Assembly: GCA_947178125.1 (NCBI GenBank)
Contig: CAMWXB010000031.1
Span: 1 to 45,373, forward strand
DNA length: 45,373 bases
Direction of reading: 5' to 3'
Source of the DNA: an uncultured Lachnospiraceae bacterium
GTDB lineage: Bacteria; Bacillota; Clostridia; Lachnospirales; Lachnospiraceae
Below are positions 34,701 through 42,180 of the stretch, in pieces; position 1 is the first letter of the stretch; each line of letters starts with the position of its first letter. The notes beneath the pieces were generated by a model that searched no databases, had not been told where the DNA came from, and saw only the letters and a list, made by a program, of their open reading frames with translations. Position numbers and translations under genes: made by a program.

Positions 34701-35098
34701 TATCTGATACAAAATTGGTAGTACTTTCTGCTTGTGCGTCAGGGATAGGACTGGTGAGAGGAATGCAATCATTACACGGATTAAGATGGACCATAGGAAT
34801 TGCGGGAGCCCAGAGTAGTATCACTGCTTTATGGGAAGTTGATGATTTGCCAACTGCTATTTTGATGATATTCTTGTATCGGAATTTATGTAAGATGCCA
34901 GTAGGACAAGCTTTACAATTTGCGAAACAGCAGCTAAAAGATCTAAAGGTTAGGGAAATATTGGAAGATAGTGTATTGCTTAACATGTTCAAAAAAATAA
35001 ATATTGATTTTAAACCGGATAATCAAGCGGGATATTATGAGTATAAACCATTTGAAAACTGGCGCTACTGGGCGGCTTTTGTTTGTTATTTTGGATAA
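31754..35098 (+). CDS. TPR-like repeat protein with C-terminal CHAT protease domain
   Basis: 1114 aa. The N-terminal 650 residues are almost wholly alpha-helical with degenerate TPR-like repeats (for example YNFRGLKCLADDLYKEAGKIW and YTYNLGLVALKEGRIADGKRYF). A short coiled coil spans about 640-690. The C-terminal 400 residues are a CHAT (caspase-like, clan CD) domain: H928 in LHISTHGD and C994 in VVLSACASG form the dyad, followed by the ITALWEVDD and PVGQALQFAKQQL helices typical of the family. TPR-CHAT proteins act as regulated proteases in bacterial conflict systems (established for Craspase and gasdermin operons). The substrate here is unknown; the flanking 192-aa and 194-aa products are candidates. 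Strongly AT-rich. Confidence 0.9.
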   Translation: MKTKDEDLYLNYSELRDYFIRTQNNFLACFYQIAVIYVIVNTRFYFLRKKEIKEQWDILNDMLESLMGFYDEAFFKGFYYEIVAVYLENDDIQCKENCKKADEYYKKSNRMYPVEAIGVHITYLQEYYQENKKGKEYVYALLRSFEERYGKNSFQFAEMWIHILGEVICFQNEEEFCDIFYENIAYFDRYLVQYDYYLECFYAFIYQLLSGKDKRYADFFKRYEDMVENCKNSRLYFYHKVKVEYLKAKDLEMQSQNAEAAEILRNAVYSYIRSEKNVFFSPFYGYVYLMAAVQYHRICEYTEMAQMAEFGIELCIEAKITDTELYYSLYNFRGLKCLADDLYKEAGKIWGTSIEYIEHHFGRENINYINYTYNLGLVALKEGRIADGKRYFEILSEIKDEELILLCKSLLKYGRYVMEQLDEETNLDGSVNVLYRETIRAMEESKDKKGQLRTNLLYLFGKVQKNEKVNEKIRKLLEELNVIYLSKGMDKEQECLFNFILILHKWNNGNGVEVISESEKLINDIGEDLYLFSYRDVLICHIQILCLNKRYTEAIAYIREVLEKLYDQIMDSGFGDIQQQLLYMRLILSIYIKIKEKIPYCLDDLYVKIVECKTIEKEILKIIGKYESDDKETSFDFYELQQVHRKIAALKVKRQLMNEKYLNEEEINGIERKIEKYYLKLEGLENKLWSEVDFKKLIPKFKMKDIALPDNAVCVEFFAYYDLNLENPFYDCLKEDSAYFKYAVVGISKCNKTPTVQFYLDIADSELYMDDFFDLFEEMPEEMDIVQCTRIKDNLNENILAPIWKYIEPFEVVYWALDFLLQMIPIEILNNNGKSMIDLKNNIYVDSIRDIHEDILIDIENTDALVIGNPQYNINDMYEQQANALVFSEIECMEIASIMGTTAFLREEARQQIFRERYKADILHISTHGDLIVEDYDVMAHERFLFANSYLILAGFEDWADNRMIKKYGNGLITADDFIFIDLSDTKLVVLSACASGIGLVRGMQSLHGLRWTIGIAGAQSSITALWEVDDLPTAILMIFLYRNLCKMPVGQALQFAKQQLKDLKVREILEDSVLLNMFKKINIDFKPDNQAGYYEYKPFENWRYWAAFVCYFG

Positions 35099-35116
35099 AG
35101 GAAGGAGATAAAAAAT

Positions 35117-35701
35117 ATGATATATACGGATGATAAGGTTGAACTGTTAAATATAAGTATTAATAATATGATACGGGATGTACAAAAAAGGTGTGCGCCT
35201 TATAATATTCATGTAGATGCGAAAAAGGAGGAAATTCGCAGATTTATAAATAAGGCAGTAGAGGTGGATGTAGAGGCGGCTAAGGAGAACGAAAGATGTC
35301 AAAGAACTGTTATAAGAAGAAAAAACGGTGCAGGTGTTTATATTTCTGTCAAAAACATTCGGATTTTTCCGACATTTTTTCTTGATGGCTTACTTGATAT
35401 AGTTGCTAATGAGTTTCGACCGATTATCATTATGTCGTTTTTATTGAGTTTATTAAAACAATTAACGATAGATATTAACAAAAAGGAACTGCTTTTTTAT
35501 TCTATTATTTATGCTGAAACAAAGAGGAAAGTTTTAACAGATGAGAACTTATTAGAAATAATAAAGTTGCATATGACATTATATGGTTATGACGAACCGC
35601 AACGAGATGAGGTATATGAAATAATTGGGCATTTATTGGATATAGAGATGCTTTCTGTAACAAATGGAAGATATTTTGCAAATGAAAGATTCTATTTATA
35701 G
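35117..35701 (+). CDS. Unknown 194-aa third component of the CHAT cassette
   Basis: Starts 18 bases after the CHAT gene with a strong GGAAGGAG ribosome site, so it is part of the same operon. I do not recognise the family. The N-terminal 90 residues are helical and charged, with RRKNGAGVYISVKN resembling a beta hairpin. A hydrophobic stretch (IIIMSFLLSLLKQL, about 103-116) is too short to be clearly membrane-spanning. The last 65 residues alternate helices with a final strand-turn-strand, which could be a winged-helix-like fold. It might be an adaptor, sensor or protease substrate. Codon use matches the two upstream genes. A terminator follows at 35782. Confidence 0.75.
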   Translation: MIYTDDKVELLNISINNMIRDVQKRCAPYNIHVDAKKEEIRRFINKAVEVDVEAAKENERCQRTVIRRKNGAGVYISVKNIRIFPTFFLDGLLDIVANEFRPIIIMSFLLSLLKQLTIDINKKELLFYSIIYAETKRKVLTDENLLEIIKLHMTLYGYDEPQRDEVYEIIGHLLDIEMLSVTNGRYFANERFYL

Positions 35702-35781
35702 GAGTATTCTTGTAGAAAGAGAACATTATCGTAGGATACGCGCCAAAAAAGAAAAGGCCGTTATAAGTGGAGCAGATAAAT

Positions 35782-35815
35782 GGGCAGAGCCAGATTTTTG
35801 GTTCTGCCCTTGTTT
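35782..35815 (+). terminator. Terminator closing the CHAT operon
   Basis: GGGCAGAGCC (35782-35791) pairs with GGTTCTGCCC (35800-35809) over ten positions (one G-T), loop AGATTTTT, followed by TTGTTTG. It lies between the 194-aa gene and the convergent hemerythrin gene and may serve both strands. Confidence 0.8.
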
Positions 35816-35858
35816 GTATTATAGAGACAATAATTGAAACATAAACTCTTCAGCAGTC

Positions 35859-36260
35859 TTATGACTGATTTAAAAACGCACCAAGCTTCTTATCTTCCAT
35901 GCTGATATGCGACATCAGGACACTGATATGTTTGTTCAGTTTTCCCAATTCTACAATTGTCGGGCCGGCTACCGATATCTGGGATGTAATCTCTTTAAGA
36001 GTCTGCTTATATTTTTCATGGAATACTCTGTGGGCTGCAAACCCTGGATAGCTGCTCTGCTTCTGGAGCTGCTCTTCATGTGAAAAGTGCTGGTTTACAT
36101 AATTGTTCAGGAACTTGATGGTCTCATCCATGGAAGCCCGACCTTTGCCCTCACTGCAGGCGTCCAGCAGTCTATTCACTGCCTGAATCAGCTCCCGATG
36201 CTCCTTGTCGATGATTGCATTTCCGGTTTCCAAATCTTTTGTAAATTCGTATCTGCTCAT
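35859..36260 (-). CDS. Bacteriohemerythrin
   Basis: 133-aa di-iron O2-binding protein, four-helix bundle. All seven expected ligands are present with normal spacing: H21, H58, E62, H77, H81, H118 and D123. On the minus strand AAAGGGGGAT precedes the ATG at 36260. In anaerobes such proteins are thought to buffer or sense oxygen. It is one of only two reverse-strand features in the window and separates the CHAT cassette from the GH115 gene. The 200-base gap on its other side (36261-36460) holds only modest promoter-like sequence on the minus strand (TTTCGT-N16-TATATA). Confidence 0.93.
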   Translation of the reverse strand: MSRYEFTKDLETGNAIIDKEHRELIQAVNRLLDACSEGKGRASMDETIKFLNNYVNQHFSHEEQLQKQSSYPGFAAHRVFHEKYKQTLKEITSQISVAGPTIVELGKLNKHISVLMSHISMEDKKLGAFLNQS

Positions 36261-36460
36261 TGTTATCCCCCTTTATTTTAGATATATAGCGATAATATGA
36301 TACCACGAAAGCATACAGGATTCAAGGGATCATACCTGCCATTTATTCAAGGCTGCCGCGGGACTGAAAAAGAAGGAAAGGAGGCTTACCGACTATCCTG
36401 GATCGTTTAAACATGGTATCATAGTTTATAAAGACGATAAGAAAGGGTATGGTCATAAAA

Positions 36461-39400
36461 ATGGATTTTTGGTTAAAAAATGGAGAAACGTGTTCGATTC
36501 ATATGGATTATAGAGAGTCGGAAGCCGTAAAGACTGCGGCGGGGAATTTAAAAACAGACTTATGGAAAACGATGGGTGTATCAGTGGAGACAGACCGTGG
36601 CAAAGCGAACGTTTTCATTGGCACTTTGGGCATATCCGAAGAATTTGACCGCATGATAGACAGCGCGAAAATGCGGGATGAAAAGGGCATTCTGCGTAAG
36701 GAGGCATATCTGCATTGTATCAAAAACGGCAGTCTCGTCATTGCCGGAAGTGACAGGCGGGGAACAATTTATGGGATCTACGAGCTGTGTGAGCATCTTG
36801 GGGTATCGCCTTTTTACTTTTGGGCCGATGTACCGGTGAAAGTGCGCGACGAACTGTTTTTTGCCGCGGATTATGAAAAGGTAGATTTCCCGTCGATAGC
36901 ATATCGGGGTATTTTTATAAATGATGAGGAAGAACTGGAAGCATGGGTCAGAAATTATATGGATGAAAAGACCATCGGTGTCAAGACATATGAGAAAGTA
37001 TTCGAACTGCTGCTGCGTTTAAAAGGGAATTATATCTGGCCCGCCATGCACGTTAATTCTTTTAATATGGTGTCGGAAAACGGGGCGCTTGCGGAGCGCA
37101 TGGGTATTGTAGTCGGTACTTCTCATTGTGATATGCTCATGCGTTCGAACAACAGGGAATGGAAGCCATGGATTGAAAAGAAAGGATATCGGGATGCAAA
37201 ATATGATTATTCCATTCCGGGAAAGAACCGGGAGATTTTGAAGGAATACTGGAGGGAAAGCGTAGAACAGAACCGGGATTTTGAAGTGTGCTATACGCTC
37301 GGGATGCGAGGAATCCATGATTCCGGTTTTGAAACCAGTACTTTACAGGGGCAGACAGGGGAGGAGAAGAGAAAGGCCAAGGTAGAACTGCTCTCTACCG
37401 TGATTCATGACCAGCAGGAAATCTTGAAGGAAACTTTAGGGCATGATACGATGATGACATTCATTCCTTATAAGGAAGTGCTCGAACTTTACGACAGCGG
37501 GCTAGAGGTGCCTGAGGAACTGACGCTTGTCTGGGCGAACGATAATTATGGTTATATCCGCCGTTATCCTTCCGATAAAGAAAAAAACAGAAAAGGCGGC
37601 AATGGAATCTATTACCATAATTCCTATTGGGCGCCGCCGAGTATGTCCTATGTATTTTTATGTTCCATTCCGCTGTCCCATACGCGAAATGAACTGCGTA
37701 AAGCATATCAGGAAGGGATTCGAAAGCTATGGGTCCTGAATGTCGGAGCGATGAAACCATTGGAAATGGAAATTGGTTTTTTCCTGAGACTGGCATGGGA
37801 GATTGGGAAAGAAAATGTGATCAGCGGCGATGTGGACGGGTATGTAGAGGATTGGCTCGACCGAACTTTTTCGGGAAATATCGGAAAGGAGTGTGCAAAA
37901 CTCTTAAATGATTTTTCACAGCTCACCAATGTAAGAAAGATTGAAAATATGGATAGCGATGTTTTTTCGCAGACGGCCTATGGAGATGAAGCGGCGGTAC
38001 GGATTCATGAATATGAGAGACTGTTCGAAAAAGGAAATTCCATTTACGGAATGCTGCCGGAAAAAGAGCAGGATGCCTTTTTTCAGTTGGTTCTGTTCCG
38101 TATTCATGCGGCGTATTTTACGAATCTGCAGTTTTATTATGGCGACAGGAGCACGCTGATGTATGACAGGGGACAGATGCAGGCAGCGGATTTCTATACG
38201 AAGAAGTCGAGGGAGTTCGACGACGCCCGCAGAAAGCTTATTTGGTATTACAACAGGGTCATGGCCGGCGGCAAATGGAATGGAATCGTGAATCCCGAAG
38301 GATTTCCGCCGCCGAGGACGGCGATGCTGCCAATCTGTACGCCATCTCTGGAAACAGGGGAGAGAAGCATGCTGGTGCATATCTGGAATGAAGAGGATAA
38401 ACTTACCTTTGTAAAACCGGGTACGAAATGGATAGAAGTCGGAAATGGCGGCGTGGGACAGTTCGCATTTTCCATCGAAGCGCCTGACTGGGCGGAACTT
38501 TCGAAGCGGCAGGGAGAAGTGAGGACAGAGGAGCGGATACTGGTAAGGATACAGGATGTATCCGAGAACCGCAAAGGTGTGCTCAAAGTCCGGAACCTTA
38601 CGGATGATGTGGAAAAGGTTATTGAGATAGAAGTATTGGCTGTCGATACGGACTGCCCCAATATCGAAGACGATGGAATAGTGGCAGTGGAAGCTGCGTC
38701 CGTTTCTCTGGATGGAACAGGTTTTGCTCTTGTAAAAAGGCTGGGACGGGGAACAGGTAATCTTGTAGAAGCCTTAGGACAGAAAGAGCGGGAAAGAGAG
38801 GAAACGCCGCTGACTTATCCTTTTTATCTGTTGGCAGGCGGGGATTGTCTGTTAGAGCTTCACCGCTTCCCTTCTCTTGATTCTACAGGGCGTATCAGAA
38901 TTGGCGTATCTGTGGATGCGGGGGAAAAACAGATTTTGGAATCCGCTGCTTCCGATGAGTGGCGGGGAAACTGGAAGAAGAATGTGCTCGATAACGTGGA
39001 CAGACTCTATATGCAGCTTCCGGATTTAAAACCGGGAAGTCATACGATTACATTTTATCCGATAGACCGTTATTTTGCATTCAGTCGTTTTGTGATCTAT
39101 ACAAAAGAGAGGAAGGCCAATAACTATATTGGCATTGAAGGGGATCAGCGCCTGCCGGAGATTTGGGATACGGAAAAGCTGCTTGGAGATTTTTACGGAA
39201 ATATTTCTCTTGCGCCGAGACCGGTCTTTTATGCCTGCCCGGATAACGAGACAGATGATTTGGGATTGACGGACAAAATATGTTATGAAGAAAGCAGCGC
39301 AAAGACAATGGAGCCTGCAGCGTATATACGTCAGGGAAGCAGTGTTCTTATAGAAAAAGACGGCGCTGTCTGTATTGATGCAGCCTGTGTTCTGGCACAG

Positions 39401-39829
39401 AGTGAATTTCATTATACATCCGGAAAGGGATGGAGACATTGTGCTTCGGAATCATATGCAGGGAGCGGACTCGCCATGTATGTCAGACAGCCGGAGGCGA
39501 AGTGGTGCCAGGAGGAGGCTCCGGCTTTGCATTACAGAATCCGGTGCAGCGGCGGCAGTTACATTTTGTGGCTTCTGGCTAAGTTCAATGTTGGAGAAGG
39601 GGCAGGATTCGGTGTGGCGCTGGACGGTGCATTTTGGGACAGGGATGCTCTATACAGAAAGGGAAGCCTGTGGCGGTATGAATCGGAACAGATTTACAGA
39701 TGGGTTCCCCTGTTAAAGGCAGAAATCGAGGCAGGGCTCCATGAACTGTTATTATGTCCGTTATCTCCGGGCCTGCGTTTCGACAGGATTTATCTGACCA
39801 AAGGAAAGGAACTGCCGCGATTTGTTTAA
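36461..39829 (+). CDS. GH115-family glycoside hydrolase
   Basis: About 1122 aa; family members act on glucuronic acid side chains (xylan alpha-1,2-glucuronidase) or related glycans. N-terminal helper domain with GSDRRGTIYGIYELCEHLGVSP, then the barrel with LRLKGNYIWPAMH, GTSHCDMLMR, TLGMRGIHDSGF and VWANDNYGYIRRYP. A C-terminal beta-rich module includes DGAVCIDA and GWRHCASES. No signal peptide, so it is probably cytoplasmic and works on imported oligosaccharides. It stands alone without transporter or other glycosidase genes in view. The start is uncertain: ATG 36461 is 13 bases after AAAGGG, ATG 36449 only 1. Family assignment is confident; substrate is not. Confidence 0.88.
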   Translation: MDFWLKNGETCSIHMDYRESEAVKTAAGNLKTDLWKTMGVSVETDRGKANVFIGTLGISEEFDRMIDSAKMRDEKGILRKEAYLHCIKNGSLVIAGSDRRGTIYGIYELCEHLGVSPFYFWADVPVKVRDELFFAADYEKVDFPSIAYRGIFINDEEELEAWVRNYMDEKTIGVKTYEKVFELLLRLKGNYIWPAMHVNSFNMVSENGALAERMGIVVGTSHCDMLMRSNNREWKPWIEKKGYRDAKYDYSIPGKNREILKEYWRESVEQNRDFEVCYTLGMRGIHDSGFETSTLQGQTGEEKRKAKVELLSTVIHDQQEILKETLGHDTMMTFIPYKEVLELYDSGLEVPEELTLVWANDNYGYIRRYPSDKEKNRKGGNGIYYHNSYWAPPSMSYVFLCSIPLSHTRNELRKAYQEGIRKLWVLNVGAMKPLEMEIGFFLRLAWEIGKENVISGDVDGYVEDWLDRTFSGNIGKECAKLLNDFSQLTNVRKIENMDSDVFSQTAYGDEAAVRIHEYERLFEKGNSIYGMLPEKEQDAFFQLVLFRIHAAYFTNLQFYYGDRSTLMYDRGQMQAADFYTKKSREFDDARRKLIWYYNRVMAGGKWNGIVNPEGFPPPRTAMLPICTPSLETGERSMLVHIWNEEDKLTFVKPGTKWIEVGNGGVGQFAFSIEAPDWAELSKRQGEVRTEERILVRIQDVSENRKGVLKVRNLTDDVEKVIEIEVLAVDTDCPNIEDDGIVAVEAASVSLDGTGFALVKRLGRGTGNLVEALGQKEREREETPLTYPFYLLAGGDCLLELHRFPSLDSTGRIRIGVSVDAGEKQILESAASDEWRGNWKKNVLDNVDRLYMQLPDLKPGSHTITFYPIDRYFAFSRFVIYTKERKANNYIGIEGDQRLPEIWDTEKLLGDFYGNISLAPRPVFYACPDNETDDLGLTDKICYEESSAKTMEPAAYIRQGSSVLIEKDGAVCIDAACVLAQSEFHYTSGKGWRHCASESYAGSGLAMYVRQPEAKWCQEEAPALHYRIRCSGGSYILWLLAKFNVGEGAGFGVALDGAFWDRDALYRKGSLWRYESEQIYRWVPLLKAEIEAGLHELLLCPLSPGLRFDRIYLTKGKELPRFV

Positions 39830-39845
39830 GATATTCTTAATATTA

Positions 39846-39874
39846 TTGAGATTCATGTAAAAATGTGGTAGTTT
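39846..39874 (+). promoter_or_regulatory. Promoter of the ZorA/ZorB-like pair
   Basis: TTGAGA (39846-39851), 17-base spacer, TAGTTT (39869-39874) with TG one base before the -10 (extended). It lies 82 bases before the start at 39956. A small palindrome ATTGT-A-ACAAT (39909-39919) follows and could be an operator. Confidence 0.45.
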
Positions 39875-39955
39875 TATGGTGTGAACCGTAAGAATAATTT
39901 TCCGGCTGATTGTAACAATAATTGTATCCACGGAAGAAAAGGAGGGGAAGTACGG

Positions 39956-41119
39956 ATGAGGAGTAAGCTGTATTATGTACTGTATTTTTTATATGCTATT
40001 GTTTTGGCTTTTGTTTTTTATTTGAATGGGGTGTTTACAGGGGAAGAGATTTCGGTCGTAAACCTGTCGATCAATATTGGATTCCTGGTCATCATTGGAA
40101 TCCTTTTTGTGATATCTACGATCAGTTTCGGCAGGCTTAATCAGGTTACTTATGAGTTGGAAGATGTTGCGTTCCGTCTGCAGAAGGAATATAAAGAGGC
40201 GAACGGAAAGAATCTCTGGGGAAATTACAGGGATAATGACAAGGTCTTTGAAGATGAAGAACTGCAGGACGCATTTAACAAGTACCGTCTTCGGGTAAAA
40301 GGTAGCAAAAAGAAACGGGGAGCGGTTTCTTCCTGTGATCTGGAGGAATATATCAATGAGGACCTTCTGGACAGGGTAAGCATGAATTTCTTTAATTCTG
40401 GGGTTTCCGGGACGCTTACGGGTCTGGGGATTTTAGGGACGTTCCTGGGGCTGTCTATGGGACTGGGTGCATTCAGCGGGGACGATATTTTTACGATTTC
40501 CGATAATGTCGGCGCCTTGCTTTCGGGTATGAAAGTGGCATTTCACACTTCAGTATATGGTATCCTTTTTTCGCTGGTGTTCAATTTTGTATACAGAAGC
40601 ATTATGTCGGATGCTTATGAGACATTGGAAGAGTTTCTGTGTGTGTTTCGTCAGACTGCACAGCCGCCTGCGGCGAAGGACGAAGAAAGCACAGCGGCGA
40701 TGCTTGTCTATCAGGCGGGAATGGCAAATTCCCTAAAGCAGATGCTCGAAATGATGAAGGGCAATACGACGGAACAGACGGCAGGCGTGGAGCGTATTGT
40801 AGATAAATTTACCGAGCAGATGCAGACTTCTTTGAATACGGACTTTAAGAAACTCGGAAATACCTTAAAGAATGTCGGAGAGGCGCAGGCTGTCAGTGCA
40901 GCAAATGCTGCAGAGATGGTGGAGGCGGTTACGGCGTTAGTGGAGGTAAACCGTAATGTGCAGGAGGCTCTTGCAAATGTCATGGAAAGGCAGGAACTGT
41001 TCGCGAGACAGCTTGAGGAGCAGGAGAAAATGCTGGCGGATACATGCAGTAATATGAGCGATGAGATCAGCAGCCAGTTGTACACATTTGGACAGATGAG
41101 GAATTTGTATGATGAATAG
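39956..41119 (+). CDS. MotA/TolQ/ExbB-type proton channel protein (ZorA-like)
   Basis: 387 aa. ATG 39956 follows AAAGGAGGGG; the upstream in-frame start at 39881 is not supported. Two N-terminal membrane helices (about 4-24 and 35-58) flank a short loop. The conserved MotA/ExbB core pair is TGLGILGTFLGLSMGLGAF and GALLSGMKVAFHTSVYGILFSLVFNF. A cytoplasmic tail of about 150 residues follows with coiled-coil character (EQTAGVERIVDKF..., QLEEQEKML). ZorA of Zorya anti-phage systems has this plan: a stator motor with a long intracellular helical tail. The gene overlaps its OmpA-like partner by 11 bases. A non-defence ExbB-like role cannot be excluded. Confidence 0.85.
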   Translation: MRSKLYYVLYFLYAIVLAFVFYLNGVFTGEEISVVNLSINIGFLVIIGILFVISTISFGRLNQVTYELEDVAFRLQKEYKEANGKNLWGNYRDNDKVFEDEELQDAFNKYRLRVKGSKKKRGAVSSCDLEEYINEDLLDRVSMNFFNSGVSGTLTGLGILGTFLGLSMGLGAFSGDDIFTISDNVGALLSGMKVAFHTSVYGILFSLVFNFVYRSIMSDAYETLEEFLCVFRQTAQPPAAKDEESTAAMLVYQAGMANSLKQMLEMMKGNTTEQTAGVERIVDKFTEQMQTSLNTDFKKLGNTLKNVGEAQAVSAANAAEMVEAVTALVEVNRNVQEALANVMERQELFARQLEEQEKMLADTCSNMSDEISSQLYTFGQMRNLYDE

Positions 41120-42032
41120 ACGAAGGAACAGAGAAGCTTTTGCGGAACACAGCTATTGGCAGTCCTATTCGGATATGATGGCGGCGCTTTTGCTGATCTT
41201 TATTTTGATGATAGCAATCACCCTTACGATATACAGGGAAAAAACGAATGATTTGGATAAAACAAGGCTGGAACTCAGCGAAGCACAGAGTCAGCTGGAT
41301 GCGACGATAGAAGATTTGGAACAATCCAAGGCAGAGTTGGAACAATCCAACGGGGAACTTGCCTCTTCTCTGGCGGAATTACAGCAGGCATACGAACAGG
41401 CAGCTTTGACGCAGGAAGAATTGAACAACGCGTATTTGGAGATAGAAAACGCCAGAGCAGAGTTGACGACGACAAAGCAGGAACTGCAGGATATTGTCGG
41501 AATCCGTACAGATATCATCGGGGCGCTGCAGTCTGCTTTCAGTAATTCCAGCATGAAAGTGGATGCCCAGACAGGCTCCATCACATTTTCTTCGGATGTG
41601 CTTTTCCGCTATAATAGTTCCGCTCTTACAGCGGACAGTAAGGAGACATTAAAAGATATTATTCCAATGTATCTGGACGTGCTGCTCGATGATGAATTCC
41701 GCGGTTATATCGCAGAAATCATTATCGAAGGACACACGGATACGGATGGAAGTTATCAGAGCAATATGGAACTGTCCTATGCGCGCGCGAATGCGGTGGC
41801 GGAGTTCTGTCTGGATAAAAGAAACGGACTCAGTGAGGAGGAAATCGAGCAGCTCCAGAAACTTCTTACCGTCAACGGAAAATCCTGGAGCAATCCGGTT
41901 TATAAAAAGGATGCGTTCGGTAATCTGACGTCGGAAGTGGATATGACGGCTTCCAGAAGGGTAGAGATTAAATTCCGTTTGAAGGAAGATGAAATGATAG
42001 AGAAGATTGCGGGGATTTTGAATCAGGAATAG
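41109..42032 (+). CDS. MotB/OmpA-like peptidoglycan-binding protein (ZorB-like)
   Basis: 307 aa. One N-terminal helix (about 20-40) starts with SDMMAALLLIF; D22 is at the position of the proton-carrying Asp of MotB/ZorB. A long coiled coil follows (about 45-130, repeated ELEQSxxEL). The C-terminal OmpA-like domain contains FSSDVLFRYNSSALT, IIIEGHTDTDGS, LSYARANAV and TASRRVEIKF, the peptidoglycan-binding fold. With the preceding gene it forms a complete stator unit. Translational coupling through an 11-base overlap. A terminator follows at 42081, so no ZorC/D/E-type gene is in the same transcript. Confidence 0.87.
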   Translation: MMNRRRNREAFAEHSYWQSYSDMMAALLLIFILMIAITLTIYREKTNDLDKTRLELSEAQSQLDATIEDLEQSKAELEQSNGELASSLAELQQAYEQAALTQEELNNAYLEIENARAELTTTKQELQDIVGIRTDIIGALQSAFSNSSMKVDAQTGSITFSSDVLFRYNSSALTADSKETLKDIIPMYLDVLLDDEFRGYIAEIIIEGHTDTDGSYQSNMELSYARANAVAEFCLDKRNGLSEEEIEQLQKLLTVNGKSWSNPVYKKDAFGNLTSEVDMTASRRVEIKFRLKEDEMIEKIAGILNQE

Positions 42033-42080
42033 GGGTAGCTGGATTCCTAAAATAAATTATTTTGCTGGAGTTGTTTTTAA

Positions 42081-42115
42081 AAATCAGGGAATTTTCAGAT
42101 TCCTTGATTTTTTTT
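42081..42115 (+). terminator. Terminator after the ZorA/ZorB-like pair
   Basis: AAATCAGGGAAT (42081-42092) pairs with ATTCCTTGATTT (42099-42110) over 12 positions with one G-T, loop TTTCAG, followed by five more T. Strong intrinsic terminator. Confidence 0.88.
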
Positions 42116-42132
42116 AAAGAAAGTAGCATAAT
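42104..42132 (+). promoter_or_regulatory. Candidate promoter for the AAA-DUF4143 ATPase
   Basis: TTGATT (42104-42109), 17-base spacer, CATAAT (42127-42132). The -35 overlaps the preceding terminator arm. It is 49 bases before the TTG start at 42181. Confidence 0.4.
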
Positions 42133-42180
42133 ATATATAAAAGTAATGACAAAAACGTCGCAAGTACGAGGTGAAGTGTT

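Noticed and set aside
31754..35098. Type III-E CRISPR Craspase
   Set aside because: No gRAMP/Cas7-11, no repeats and no other Cas gene in the window; only the general TPR-CHAT architecture is shared.
39956..42032. Complete Zorya system
   Set aside because: ZorC/ZorD, ZorE and ZorF/ZorG-type genes are not present after the pair; only the motor part can be supported.
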